A DNA stretch of 52,188 bases. It comes from an uncultured Eubacteriales bacterium (lineage in GTDB: Bacteria; Bacillota; Clostridia; Peptostreptococcales; Anaerovoracaceae). The stretch spans positions 1 through 52,188 of the forward strand of contig CADATO010000015.1 in assembly GCA_902790905.1 (NCBI GenBank), read 5' to 3'. The notes below the pieces were generated by a model. The model was not told where the DNA came from. It made no database searches and saw only the letters and a list, made by a program, of their open reading frames with translations. The position numbers were made by a program, and so were the translations under genes. This document shows positions 15,971 to 24,599 of this stretch, piece after piece. Position 1 is the first letter of the stretch. Each line of letters begins with the position of its first letter.

Positions 15971-17677
15971 ATGCTTAAATTTAAAGACATGCCGTACGAA
16001 CGGCCCGATATGGAATCCGCCAAAGCGCAGATCAAGGGCTGCGCTGAGTCGTTCCGCGCAGCGGAAAACGCGGAGCAGGCGAAACAGATCCTCATCGAAT
16101 ACGACAAGATCCAGCGCCACGTGGAGTCCATGGCGACGCTGGCGCAGATTCGCCATTCGATCGATACGCGCGACGAGTTTTACGACAAAGAGGTCGAATT
16201 CTGGAATGCGGCCGGTCCCGAACTGATGGAATACAGCGAGATGTGGACCAAGGCGCTGCTGGCGACGCCGTATCGCGAGCAGCTGGCAGAAGAATTCGGC
16301 GAAGTGATCTTCAAGAACGCAGAGCTGGAGGAGAAGAGCTTCTCACCTGCAATCATTTCGCTCATGCAGCAGGAAAACGATCTGACGACAGAATATGACA
16401 AGCTGATCGCCAGCGCCCAGATCCCCTTTGAAGGGAAGACCTACACCATCGCGCAGATCCAGCCCTGCAAGAACGATAAAGACGACGCACGCAGACTGGC
16501 TGCCTGGAAGACAGAAGGCGGCTGGTACAAGGACCACCAGGACAAACTGGATGAGATCTACGACAAACTGGTCGGGCTGCGCCACGAGATGAGTCAGAAG
16601 CTTGGTCTGAGAGACTTTGTGGAGCTCGGCTACTACCGCATGACGCGCAACTGCTATGACCGCAACGACATCGAAAAGTTCCGCGCCGCGGTGCGCGAGT
16701 TCATTGTGCCTGTGGCGGATGCCATCAGAAGAAACCAGGCGGAACGTCTCGGCCTGCAGTATCCGCTGAGCTTCTCCGACTGTGCGCTGATGTTCCGCTC
16801 CGGCAATGCGAAGCCGCAGGGGGATGCGGATGCGATTGTGGCGGCGGCAAAGCGATTCTACGATGACCTTTCGCCCCAGACCAGCGAGTTCTTCCAGACC
16901 ATGCTCGACGGCGAACTGATGGACCTGCTGGCCAAGGAAGGCAAAGAGGGCGGCGGCTACTGCACGTCCATTTACGACTACGACGTCCCGTTCATCTTCG
17001 CGAACTTCAACGGCACGAGAGATGACGTGGAGACGGTCACCCACGAGGCGGGACACGCGTTCGCGGACTGGACCAACCGTCACCGCGTGCCGATGGATAC
17101 GATCTGGCCGGGCATGGAAGGCTGCGAAGTACACTCCATGAGTATGGAATTCTTTGCATGGAAGAGCGCGGATGACTTCTTCGGGGAGGACAGCAGAAAG
17201 TTCCGGTATACACACCTGGCGGAGTCGTTCATGTTCATCCCGTACGGGACGATGGTCGACCACTTCCAGCACAGTGTGTACGAACATCCGGAGATGACGC
17301 CGGCGGAACGCCATGCGGAGTGGAAGAGACTGCTGGGCATCTACATGCCGTGGCTGCGGCTTGACGGGGACATCCCGTTCTACGCGGAAGGCATGGGCTG
17401 GCAGCGGCAGTCGCATATTTACGACGTACCGTTCTACTATATTGATTACTGTCTTGCGCAGACTGTCGCACTGGAATTCTGGGCGATGATGCAGGATGAC
17501 TACGAAGGTGCGTGGGAGCATTACATGGCGTATACCAACCAGGGCGGCAGCCGCGTCTTTACAGAGCTTCTGGCGAATGCCGGCATGGAGAGCCCGTTCG
17601 AAGCGGCAACGCTGAAGGGTGTCTGCGAGAAGGCAAAGGCCTGGCTCGATGCATACGATCTTGCCGGGATCGAGTAG
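15971..17677 (+). CDS. M3-family oligoendopeptidase
   Basis: 568 residues, the length of PepF/M3-type oligoendopeptidases. The zinc motif HEAGH is at 358-362 (VETVTHEAGHAFADW), and the third ligand lies in GCEVHSMSMEFF. Other M3 features: FIFANFNGTRDDVETV and the late YIDYCLAQTVALEFW. It cleaves medium-length peptides in the cytosol. Preceded by AAAGGAAGG before ATG 15971. It completes a trio (aminopeptidase, carboxypeptidase, endopeptidase) immediately before the oligopeptide importer. Confidence 0.93.
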   Translation: MLKFKDMPYERPDMESAKAQIKGCAESFRAAENAEQAKQILIEYDKIQRHVESMATLAQIRHSIDTRDEFYDKEVEFWNAAGPELMEYSEMWTKALLATPYREQLAEEFGEVIFKNAELEEKSFSPAIISLMQQENDLTTEYDKLIASAQIPFEGKTYTIAQIQPCKNDKDDARRLAAWKTEGGWYKDHQDKLDEIYDKLVGLRHEMSQKLGLRDFVELGYYRMTRNCYDRNDIEKFRAAVREFIVPVADAIRRNQAERLGLQYPLSFSDCALMFRSGNAKPQGDADAIVAAAKRFYDDLSPQTSEFFQTMLDGELMDLLAKEGKEGGGYCTSIYDYDVPFIFANFNGTRDDVETVTHEAGHAFADWTNRHRVPMDTIWPGMEGCEVHSMSMEFFAWKSADDFFGEDSRKFRYTHLAESFMFIPYGTMVDHFQHSVYEHPEMTPAERHAEWKRLLGIYMPWLRLDGDIPFYAEGMGWQRQSHIYDVPFYYIDYCLAQTVALEFWAMMQDDYEGAWEHYMAYTNQGGSRVFTELLANAGMESPFEAATLKGVCEKAKAWLDAYDLAGIE

Positions 17678-17720
17678 CAGAACCACTGATAGTTGATTCT
17701 AAGAAACAGGATGATTCGAA

Positions 17721-18239
17721 ATGGGCAGATTTAAGCACGTAAATGATGTCGAACGGAATGAGGACGGTACGCTGGTCTATACAGGCGGGCACTACCGGAT
17801 CGCCGGGGATGCTGTTGAGAGGAAACGGACGCTGATCAGTTTTACTGCGGGGACCGTGATGCTTGCGGTATTGATCATTCTGTCCGGCTGCATCGATGCG
17901 GACAATGCGACGAAGTCATTCACTGTGATCATCCCGTTGATCGGAGAGGTCTGCTGCCTGTTCGCGATCTGCTGGCAGGCGGTGAAGGTCATCGCCGGGA
18001 AGGGGAAAGTGCGCGCCTATGCGCTCGAGCCCATGACCGAGAAGATCGGGGTGGCGTCGAAGATGCTGGTGATCGTTTCACTGACCGGGATGGTCTTTTC
18101 TGTCATCTATCTGATCCGCCACGGCGCGGGCGGCCATCTGCTGGCCGCAGTTGCCTATCCGCTGCTGAAGGTGTTGATCGCTTCAACGGCTGTCGGATAT
18201 GAAAAATTCTTTATGACAATTAGATGGGTAAAAGCGTGA
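17721..18239 (+). CDS. small integral membrane protein, unknown
   Basis: Not recognised. 172 residues with a soluble N terminus (HVNDVERNEDGTLVYTGGHY) and four hydrophobic segments at about 38-58, 66-88, 112-132 and 136-155. The start ATG 17721 has an AGGATGATT site upstream. It follows the M3 gene by 43 bases and its 3' end contains the promoter of the oligopeptide transporter operon (-35 overlaps the stop codon). A role with the peptidases is possible but unsupported. Confidence 0.7.
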   Translation: MGRFKHVNDVERNEDGTLVYTGGHYRIAGDAVERKRTLISFTAGTVMLAVLIILSGCIDADNATKSFTVIIPLIGEVCCLFAICWQAVKVIAGKGKVRAYALEPMTEKIGVASKMLVIVSLTGMVFSVIYLIRHGAGGHLLAAVAYPLLKVLIASTAVGYEKFFMTIRWVKA

Positions 18240-18264
18240 CACAGGCGCACCATACTGGTATAAT
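18236..18264 (+). promoter_or_regulatory. strong promoter of the oligopeptide transporter operon
   Basis: GTGACA (18236-18241), 17-base spacer, and a perfect TATAAT (18259-18264) with TGG directly before it (extended -10). Predicted start near 18271, giving an unusually long leader of about 220 bases before ATG 18491. Confidence 0.8.
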
Positions 18265-18273
18265 TTAGAATCT

Positions 18274-18448
18274 TGGATAAATATCCATGGGTGATTTGTG
18301 AAGAAAGAAATCGCGAATAAGCAAGAAAGAAGCAAGCAAAGAAAGAGAGGGGGTAGTTCTCTTTCGTTTGCATAAAAGGGAGTACTCCCTTTTGGATGTA
18401 CATGTACATCCGGACTTATCTTCATTGCTTTTGTTTGGCATATGCCAA
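18274..18448 (+). promoter_or_regulatory. multi-palindrome leader of the oligopeptide operon
   Basis: Five dyads follow one another in the predicted 5' leader: TGGATA/TATCCA (18274-18287); GCAAAGAAAGAGA with TCTCTTTC-G-TTTGC (18336-18371); the perfect 20-mer AAAAGGGAGTACTCCCTTTT (18374-18393); directly abutting it the perfect 18-mer GGATGTACATGTACATCC (18394-18411); and TTGGCATATGCCAA (18435-18448). No long T run follows any of them, so a simple terminator is unlikely. They may be stacked operators or a structured regulatory RNA. I do not recognise a known riboswitch. Confidence 0.6.
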
Positions 18449-18490
18449 CAAAGTATATCAAGTTCTTTTGCTGGAAAGGAGAATGGCAAA

Positions 18491-20773
18491 ATGAAAAAGA
18501 AGTTAGCACTGGTCCTCGTGCTGGTGATGGTCGCAACGGCGGCACTCACGGCATGCGGAAGCGCCAGCGGCGGAGACAAACCTCTTGTCGTTGGATACTC
18601 GAACTTCTCGAGTAAGTTCTCTCCGTTCTTTGCAGAATCAGCGTATGACCAGGATGTTGCTACCATGACATCCGTTTCTCTGCTCAACTTGGACAGAGAA
18701 GGCGCCATCGTTGAAAAAGGCAAGACCGGCGAGACCCGTCCGTATAACGGAACGGATTATGAGTACTTTGGTCCTGCAGATCTGACCATCACCGAGAATG
18801 AAGATGGTACTGTCGATTATGACTTTGACCTGCGTGAAGACATGACCTTCTCGGATGGGGAACCGCTGACGGCGGATGACGTTATCTTTTCGATGTACGT
18901 TCTGTCCGACCCGACCTATGACGGATCTTCCACATTCTTCGCACAGCCGATCAAGGGCATGGCAGACTATCGTTCCGGTATGGACACACTGTTCAACCTG
19001 ATGTTTGCTGCAGGCAAAGACAACACGGACTTCGCCCTCTGGGATGAAGCGACACAGAAGCAGTTCTGGGAAGACCTGGATGCCGGTGCAGTAGCTTTGG
19101 CGCAGGATATCGTTGACTTCTGCATCGCGAACGGCTACAACGAAGAAGGCGACAGCGTTGCAAAATGTGCAGCCAACTGGGGCTATGAACTGAAAGACGA
19201 TGCCACAGTCGAAGACTTCGCTGCTGAGATGCTGAAAGCTTATGACGGCGACTACGCTACTATGATCGGCACCGAGCAGGCTGACAAGACCATTGACCAG
19301 CTCGTTCCGAACTATGATACATATAATGTTGGTGTTGAGACAGGTAAGTCCGCTGATCACATTGAAGGCATCCAGAAGACGGGCGACTACAGCGTCCGCG
19401 TCACGCTGGACCATGCTGATGCAACGGCTGTCTACCAGCTCGGCGTTGCGATCTGCCCGATGCATTACTATGGCGATCCTGAAAAATACGACTATGACAA
19501 CAACAAATTCGGCTTCGACAAGGGCGATCTGTCCAGTGTCCGTGAAAAGACAACCGAGCCGATGGGCGCAGGTCCCTACAAGTTCGTCAAGTTCGAGAAC
19601 GGCGTCGTTTCCTTCGAAGCAAACGACAGTTACTATCTCGGCGCACCGAAGACTAAGAACGTCCAGTTCCTGGAGTCCCAGGATCAGGATAAGCTGAACG
19701 GTGTCATCACCGGCACCATCGATATCACAGACCCGTCCTATTCCGTCGACACCATGAAGGCGATCCAGGAAGAGAACGGCAATGGCGAGATCAGCGGCGA
19801 CAAGATTGTCACAGATACCGTTGACAACCTCGGTTATGGTTACCTTGGTATCAGCGCATACTCTGTGAACGTTGCCGGTGATCCGGGTTCGGATGCTTCC
19901 AAGAATCTGAGAAAAGCACTGGCCACAGTCTTCTCCAGATATCGTGATGTGACAGTCGACTCCTACTATGGTGAGACGGCATCTGTTATCAACTACCCGA
20001 TTTCCAATACATCCTGGGCGGCACCGCAGCCGACCGATGCGGACTATGCGATCGCATTCTCCAAGGATGTTAACGGTAATGATATCTATACATCCGACAT
20101 GACGGACGAGCAGAAAGATGCGGCTGCACTGGAAGCTGCACTTGGGTACTTTGAAGCTGCCGGCTACACTGTCACCGACGGTAAGGTCACTGCGGCTCCG
20201 GAAGGCGCTTCTCTTGAATACGAAGTCTGGATCCCGGCTGACGGACAGGGCGATCATCCGTCCTTCATGATGCTCAACCTGGCAAGCGATGCGCTGAAGA
20301 CAATCGGCATCACGCTGAATGTCAAAGACCTCGCGAACTCCTCTGATTTGTGGGATGGTCTTGATGCGCATACCGTTCCGATGTGGTGCGCTGCATGGCA
20401 GGCAACACCGGATCCGGATATGTATCAGATCTACTACTCGGATGCGGCCAACGGCCCCTGCAATGAGACTGTTCAGAAGAACCCGTTCGGCGGTGCAGGA
20501 CAGGGCGGTTCCAACTTCCAGTACTGCATCACAGATCCTGAACTCGATAAACTGATCATGGATGCCCGTACGAACTCCGATCAGGCATACAGAAAGGCTG
20601 TTTACAAGTCCTGCCTCGATATCATCGTTGACTGGGCTGTCGAGATTCCTGTTTATCAGAGACAGAACGCGATTATCTTCTCGCCTGAGAGAGTGAATAT
20701 GGATACCGTTACACCGGATATCACAACTTACTATGGATGGCTGAATGAGATCGAAAAGATCGAGCTGAAGTAA
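18491..20773 (+). CDS. oppA: oligopeptide ABC transporter substrate-binding lipoprotein
   Basis: 760 residues, longer than the usual 500-600 of SBP family 5. The frame is open from 18368, but AAAGGAG at 18475-18481 and a lipoprotein signal beginning MKKKLALVLVLVMVATAALT fix ATG 18491. The lipobox is LTAC with the lipidated cysteine near residue 23. Family-5 features include DLREDMTFSDGEPLTADDVI and VRVTLDHADATAVYQLGVAI. It should sit on the outer face of the membrane and hand peptides to the permeases encoded next. The first gene of a five-gene operon under the promoter at 18236. Confidence 0.9.
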   Translation: MKKKLALVLVLVMVATAALTACGSASGGDKPLVVGYSNFSSKFSPFFAESAYDQDVATMTSVSLLNLDREGAIVEKGKTGETRPYNGTDYEYFGPADLTITENEDGTVDYDFDLREDMTFSDGEPLTADDVIFSMYVLSDPTYDGSSTFFAQPIKGMADYRSGMDTLFNLMFAAGKDNTDFALWDEATQKQFWEDLDAGAVALAQDIVDFCIANGYNEEGDSVAKCAANWGYELKDDATVEDFAAEMLKAYDGDYATMIGTEQADKTIDQLVPNYDTYNVGVETGKSADHIEGIQKTGDYSVRVTLDHADATAVYQLGVAICPMHYYGDPEKYDYDNNKFGFDKGDLSSVREKTTEPMGAGPYKFVKFENGVVSFEANDSYYLGAPKTKNVQFLESQDQDKLNGVITGTIDITDPSYSVDTMKAIQEENGNGEISGDKIVTDTVDNLGYGYLGISAYSVNVAGDPGSDASKNLRKALATVFSRYRDVTVDSYYGETASVINYPISNTSWAAPQPTDADYAIAFSKDVNGNDIYTSDMTDEQKDAAALEAALGYFEAAGYTVTDGKVTAAPEGASLEYEVWIPADGQGDHPSFMMLNLASDALKTIGITLNVKDLANSSDLWDGLDAHTVPMWCAAWQATPDPDMYQIYYSDAANGPCNETVQKNPFGGAGQGGSNFQYCITDPELDKLIMDARTNSDQAYRKAVYKSCLDIIVDWAVEIPVYQRQNAIIFSPERVNMDTVTPDITTYYGWLNEIEKIELK

Positions 20774-20808
20774 TCTTATTGATAACTTTCAACGCATAAC
20801 AGCAAAGG

Positions 20809-20840
20809 GGAGACAGGCGGTTTTATGGCTGCCTGTCTCC
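20809..20840 (+). terminator. intercistronic stem-loop between oppA and oppB
   Basis: GGAGACAGGC (20809-20818) pairs perfectly with GCCTGTCTCC (20831-20840) around a 12-base loop. No T run follows, so it more likely protects the upstream message end or limits read-through, allowing more binding protein than permease to be made. Confidence 0.6.
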
Positions 20841-20867
20841 ATACATTGATTTTGAAGGGGTAACACC

Positions 20868-21854
20868 GTGCGAAAGTATATTGTCAAGAGATTGCTGCAA
20901 TCGATCGTCATTTTGTTTTTTGTAGCATTTATCATTTACGCATTGATGCGCTGCCTGCCGACCTCCTATGTGGAGACGATCGCACGGCAGAAATCCATGG
21001 CTCCCGGCTCTAAGAGCTACGAGGAATGGATGGAACAGCTGACCGCTCTGTACAATCTGGACGGCAGCATTATTTCGGGCTATTTTCACTGGCTCGGCTC
21101 TATGTTAAGAGGGGATTTCGGCGACAGCTGGAAATGGACAGTACCGGTACTGACGAAGTTCAACGATACGGTCTGGCTGTCTTTCGTAATGGGACTGATA
21201 TCATTTATTCTGGAAATCCTGATCGCGATCCCGCTTGGCATCATCGCAGCGACAAAACAGTATTCCAAGACAGACTATACGATCTCTGTCATCGCGCTGG
21301 CAGGCATCTCGCTGCCGACGTTCTTCTTTGCATCGCTGCTTAAACTTGTCTTTTCCGTCAAACTGGGCTGGTTTGACTTATATGGACTGGTTGGACGCAA
21401 TTACGACCAGTTATCCACGTTCGGTCAGCTGATGGACAAAGGGAATCACCTGATCTTACCGATCATCACTCTTGTCGTGGTCAGCATGGGCGGACTGATG
21501 CGTTACACGAGAACGAATATGCTGGAGGTGCTCAACGCGGACTACATCCGGACAGCACGTGCCAAAGGTCTGTCCGAGCGCAAGGTTATCTATCACCATG
21601 CATTCCGGAATACTCTTATTCCGATCGTCACGATCATCGGCAGTTCACTGCCGGGACTGTTCTCCGGTGCTCTGATTACCGAAACGCTGTTCGGAATTCC
21701 GGGAATCGGCTTTGCATCTTACTATTCGATGATTGCTGGCGATATCCCGTTCTCGATGTTTTTCCTGGTATTTTCAGCCATGTTGACACTGCTCGGCAAT
21801 CTGATCGCAGACATTTTGTATGCGGTCGTTGATCCGCGTGTCAGGATCGCATAG
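20868..21854 (+). CDS. oppB: oligopeptide ABC transporter permease (OppB/DppB type)
   Basis: 328 residues with six transmembrane helices and the N-terminal MRKYIVKRLLQSIVILFFVA typical of DppB-like permeases. The EAA loop contacting the ATPases is DYIRTARAKGLSERKVIYHH. The signature close DILYAVVDPRVRI is present. Start GTG 20868 has AAGGGG seven to eight bases upstream. Separated from oppA by a stem-loop and from oppC by 19 bases. Confidence 0.93.
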   Translation: MRKYIVKRLLQSIVILFFVAFIIYALMRCLPTSYVETIARQKSMAPGSKSYEEWMEQLTALYNLDGSIISGYFHWLGSMLRGDFGDSWKWTVPVLTKFNDTVWLSFVMGLISFILEILIAIPLGIIAATKQYSKTDYTISVIALAGISLPTFFFASLLKLVFSVKLGWFDLYGLVGRNYDQLSTFGQLMDKGNHLILPIITLVVVSMGGLMRYTRTNMLEVLNADYIRTARAKGLSERKVIYHHAFRNTLIPIVTIIGSSLPGLFSGALITETLFGIPGIGFASYYSMIAGDIPFSMFFLVFSAMLTLLGNLIADILYAVVDPRVRIA

Positions 21855-21873
21855 GGAAGGAGGTGCTGACAGA

Positions 21874-23430
21874 ATGGATAACGAAAAAGAAAAAATGACC
21901 TCCGTCCAGAATGAACAGAAAGAAGAACAGTATTCCCTCAGTGATGACAGACGTGTCAAAGTGCTGTCGCCTGGTGCACTGGTAGCAAAGCGGTTTTTCA
22001 GAAACCGTCTGGCCGTCACAGGTATGATCATCCTGCTGCTGATGTTCGTCTTTTCGTATATCGGCGGTATCATCACACCGTACGCACAGGATCAGAAGTT
22101 CTACCGGACCGACGTACAGGCAAAGGACTATGCCGGTGTTCTGCACAACGAAGAATTCCGCTATACGGTCGGTAACAGCGACCTGTTCAAGAGTTCAACA
22201 CATGCGCAGGCATTGAAGGCAATTATTGAAGGAAGCAAGTCTTTTGATTATGACGGCTATTCCTATACGCTGGATGAGATCGACAAGGACATCTATACGA
22301 TCACATGCAACGGAGAGATTGTTGGTATCGCCAGCAAGGAACTGGTGAACTCTTCAACAATAGAACCGTGCTCCTTCCAATTCACGTATGATGCGTTCAA
22401 GGCAAGAGCGGAGAAGAAGACCTCATTCACTTCTGAAGGTGTGAATTACAATCTTGGCGCAGACGGCGTTATCACAACGGAAGATGGTACCGAAAAGGCC
22501 TATATCAGTGAGTATATTGTCAAGGCTGTCATGTCGGACGTCTTCTTCACGCGTGAGTTCAAGAACGAACTGATCGAAGCGGTCGAAGCAGGTGATGAGT
22601 CCTTCACTTATACCGGCGAAGACGGTGTCACTGCAGAATACATTCTGAAGTATGATGCAGCCACCAAAGCCTGGGATGTAAAGCAGGAGATCGATACAAA
22701 GGTGTTCGATACGTACTCCTCGCCGTCCAAGGCGCACTGGCTCGGCACTGACCGCAACGGTATGGACATGCTGACCAGACTGATGTACGGCGGCCGTATC
22801 TCCCTGATGATCGGCTTCATCGTCGTCTTCATCGAGGCGATCCTCGGCGTCATCATGGGCGGTATCTCCGGCTACTTCGGCGGCTGGATCGACGGCCTGA
22901 TTATGCGTATCGTCGACGTGTTTTACTGCATACCGTCGATGCCGATCATCATCATCCTCGGTGCGGCCATGGATGCGGCGAACCTGCCGTCTCTGACGCG
23001 AATGATATACCTGATGCTCATCCTCGGCTTCCTTGGCTGGGCTGGTATTGCAAGACTGGTCCGCGGACAGATCCTGTCCCTGCGCGAGCAGGAATTCATG
23101 ACTGCTACAGAAGCCTGCGGCATCAGTGTGCCGAGAAGGATCTTCAAACACCTGATCCCGAACGTCATCCCGCAGCTGATCGTCTACATGACGATGGGCC
23201 TCGGCGAGACGATCATCCTCGAGGCGACTCTTTCGTTCCTCGGACTTGGTGTCCGGTTCCCGTTCGCTTCGTGGGGCAATATCATCAACGACGTCAACGA
23301 TACATTCGTTCTGACAAATTACTGGTTCATCTGGATCCCTGCAGGCATCCTGCTGCTTGTCACAGTTCTGGCGTTCAATATCGTCGGTGACGGTCTGCGC
23401 GATGCATTTGACCCGAAGATGAAGCGCTAG
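21874..23430 (+). CDS. oppC: oligopeptide ABC transporter permease (OppC type) with large extracytoplasmic insert
   Basis: 518 residues against about 300 for ordinary OppC. The membrane core is intact: helix 1 near 48-68 (AVTGMIILLLMFVFSYIGGI), later five helices, the EAA loop FMTATEACGISVPRRIFKHL and the terminal VGDGLRDAFDPK. Between helix 1 and the conserved HWLGTDRNGMDMLTRLMYGGR lies an insert of roughly 190 residues (about 80-275) rich in D/E/Y and predicted outside the cell. AAGGAGG upstream of ATG 21874 sets the start; an earlier in-frame start at 21820 is rejected. The insert may dock the oversized binding protein; this is inference. Confidence 0.9.
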   Translation: MDNEKEKMTSVQNEQKEEQYSLSDDRRVKVLSPGALVAKRFFRNRLAVTGMIILLLMFVFSYIGGIITPYAQDQKFYRTDVQAKDYAGVLHNEEFRYTVGNSDLFKSSTHAQALKAIIEGSKSFDYDGYSYTLDEIDKDIYTITCNGEIVGIASKELVNSSTIEPCSFQFTYDAFKARAEKKTSFTSEGVNYNLGADGVITTEDGTEKAYISEYIVKAVMSDVFFTREFKNELIEAVEAGDESFTYTGEDGVTAEYILKYDAATKAWDVKQEIDTKVFDTYSSPSKAHWLGTDRNGMDMLTRLMYGGRISLMIGFIVVFIEAILGVIMGGISGYFGGWIDGLIMRIVDVFYCIPSMPIIIILGAAMDAANLPSLTRMIYLMLILGFLGWAGIARLVRGQILSLREQEFMTATEACGISVPRRIFKHLIPNVIPQLIVYMTMGLGETIILEATLSFLGLGVRFPFASWGNIINDVNDTFVLTNYWFIWIPAGILLLVTVLAFNIVGDGLRDAFDPKMKR

Positions 23431-23445
23431 GAAGGAGGAAAGAGT

Positions 23446-24597
23446 ATGGCTAAGAAAAAGAATGACGGCTATCTTTCCGCCAAAGAGTCGCGCCGCATCG
23501 CGAAGGAAAACAGAAAGATCACCGATGAATTTGAAAAGCGCTATAAGCGCAAGAATGTGCCGGAGAGTGAGTATCTCACAGAGATGAAGGATCCGGCCAA
23601 CGCGCTGGAGATCGATGATCTCCACACATACTTCTTTACGGATGTCGGTACCGCAAAGGCGGTCGACGGTGTCAGTTTCGAAGTCCCGCAGGGTAAGACT
23701 GTCGGCGTGGTCGGCGAGTCCGGCTGCGGCAAATCCGTCACCAGCCTGTCGGTCATGCAGCTTTTGCAGCGTCCACAGGGCCAGATCGTCAGCGGTGAGA
23801 TCCGCCTGAATCTGGGCGACAAAGCGTGGGATATCACGAAGACACCGATCGAGCAGATGCAGCATCTGCGCGGCAACTACATCTCGATGGTCTTCCAGGA
23901 ACCAATGACCAGCCTGAACCCGGTCTTCCGCATCGGCGATCAGGTCGATGAAGTCATCGCCCTCCATGACGGGCAGGGCAAGACACCGGAAGACATCAAG
24001 GCCAGAACGATCGAGATGCTCGAACTGGTCGGCATCGCGAACTCGGAAGGCGTTTACAAGATGTATCCGCATGAGCTGTCCGGCGGTATGCGCCAGCGTG
24101 TCATGATCGCGATCGCACTCGCGTGCAATCCGAAGTTGATCATCGCAGACGAACCGACGACAGCCCTGGACGTAACCATCCAGGCGCAGATCCTCGACCT
24201 GTTCAGAAACCTGAAAGACCGGATCAACAGCTCAATCATGATCATCACGCATGACCTCGGTGTCATCGCGGAGATGGCAGACTATGTCGTCGTCATGTAC
24301 GCCGGCAGAGTCGTCGAGAAGGGCACAGCGGAGGAAATCTTCGCGCATCCGTGTCATCCGTACACGATCGGCCTGATGGCAAGCAAACCGGTCGTCGGCA
24401 AGAAAGTCGACAAACTGTATTCGATCCCGGGCAAAGTCCCGAATCCGATCAATATGCCGAACTACTGCTACTTCAGAGACCGCTGCGAAATGCGTCTCGG
24501 CGAGCAGTGCGACGGCGAATATCCGTGCCAGATCCAGGTGTCGCCGACACACTTTGTGAGCTGCTACCGGTACTATGAAGAAGGGAAGGAGGAGTAA
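23446..24597 (+). CDS. oppD: oligopeptide ABC transporter ATP-binding protein (OppD type)
   Basis: 383 residues. An N-terminal extension of about 50 residues, highly basic then acidic (KESRRIAKENRKITDEFEKR), precedes the nucleotide-binding domain. Walker A GESGCGKS, signature LSGGMRQRV, Walker B LIIADEPTTALDV, and the switch H in ITHDLGV are all present. The C-terminal oligopeptide-transporter domain carries a cysteine group (YCYFRDRCEM, GEQCDGEYPC, FVSCYRYYE) that in relatives binds a [4Fe-4S] cluster. Follows oppC by 15 bases with GAAGGAGG upstream. Confidence 0.93.
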   Translation: MAKKKNDGYLSAKESRRIAKENRKITDEFEKRYKRKNVPESEYLTEMKDPANALEIDDLHTYFFTDVGTAKAVDGVSFEVPQGKTVGVVGESGCGKSVTSLSVMQLLQRPQGQIVSGEIRLNLGDKAWDITKTPIEQMQHLRGNYISMVFQEPMTSLNPVFRIGDQVDEVIALHDGQGKTPEDIKARTIEMLELVGIANSEGVYKMYPHELSGGMRQRVMIAIALACNPKLIIADEPTTALDVTIQAQILDLFRNLKDRINSSIMIITHDLGVIAEMADYVVVMYAGRVVEKGTAEEIFAHPCHPYTIGLMASKPVVGKKVDKLYSIPGKVPNPINMPNYCYFRDRCEMRLGEQCDGEYPCQIQVSPTHFVSCYRYYEEGKEE

Positions 24598-24599
24598 CG

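Noticed and set aside
18374-18411. Reading the paired palindromes as a terminator or CRISPR-like repeat
   Set aside because: There is no T run to end transcription, the two palindromes differ in sequence, and no spaced repeats follow.
18368-18490. Upstream extension of the oligopeptide-binding protein
   Set aside because: It would place 41 odd residues, encoded by palindromic leader DNA, before a perfect lipoprotein signal; AAAGGAG supports ATG 18491.
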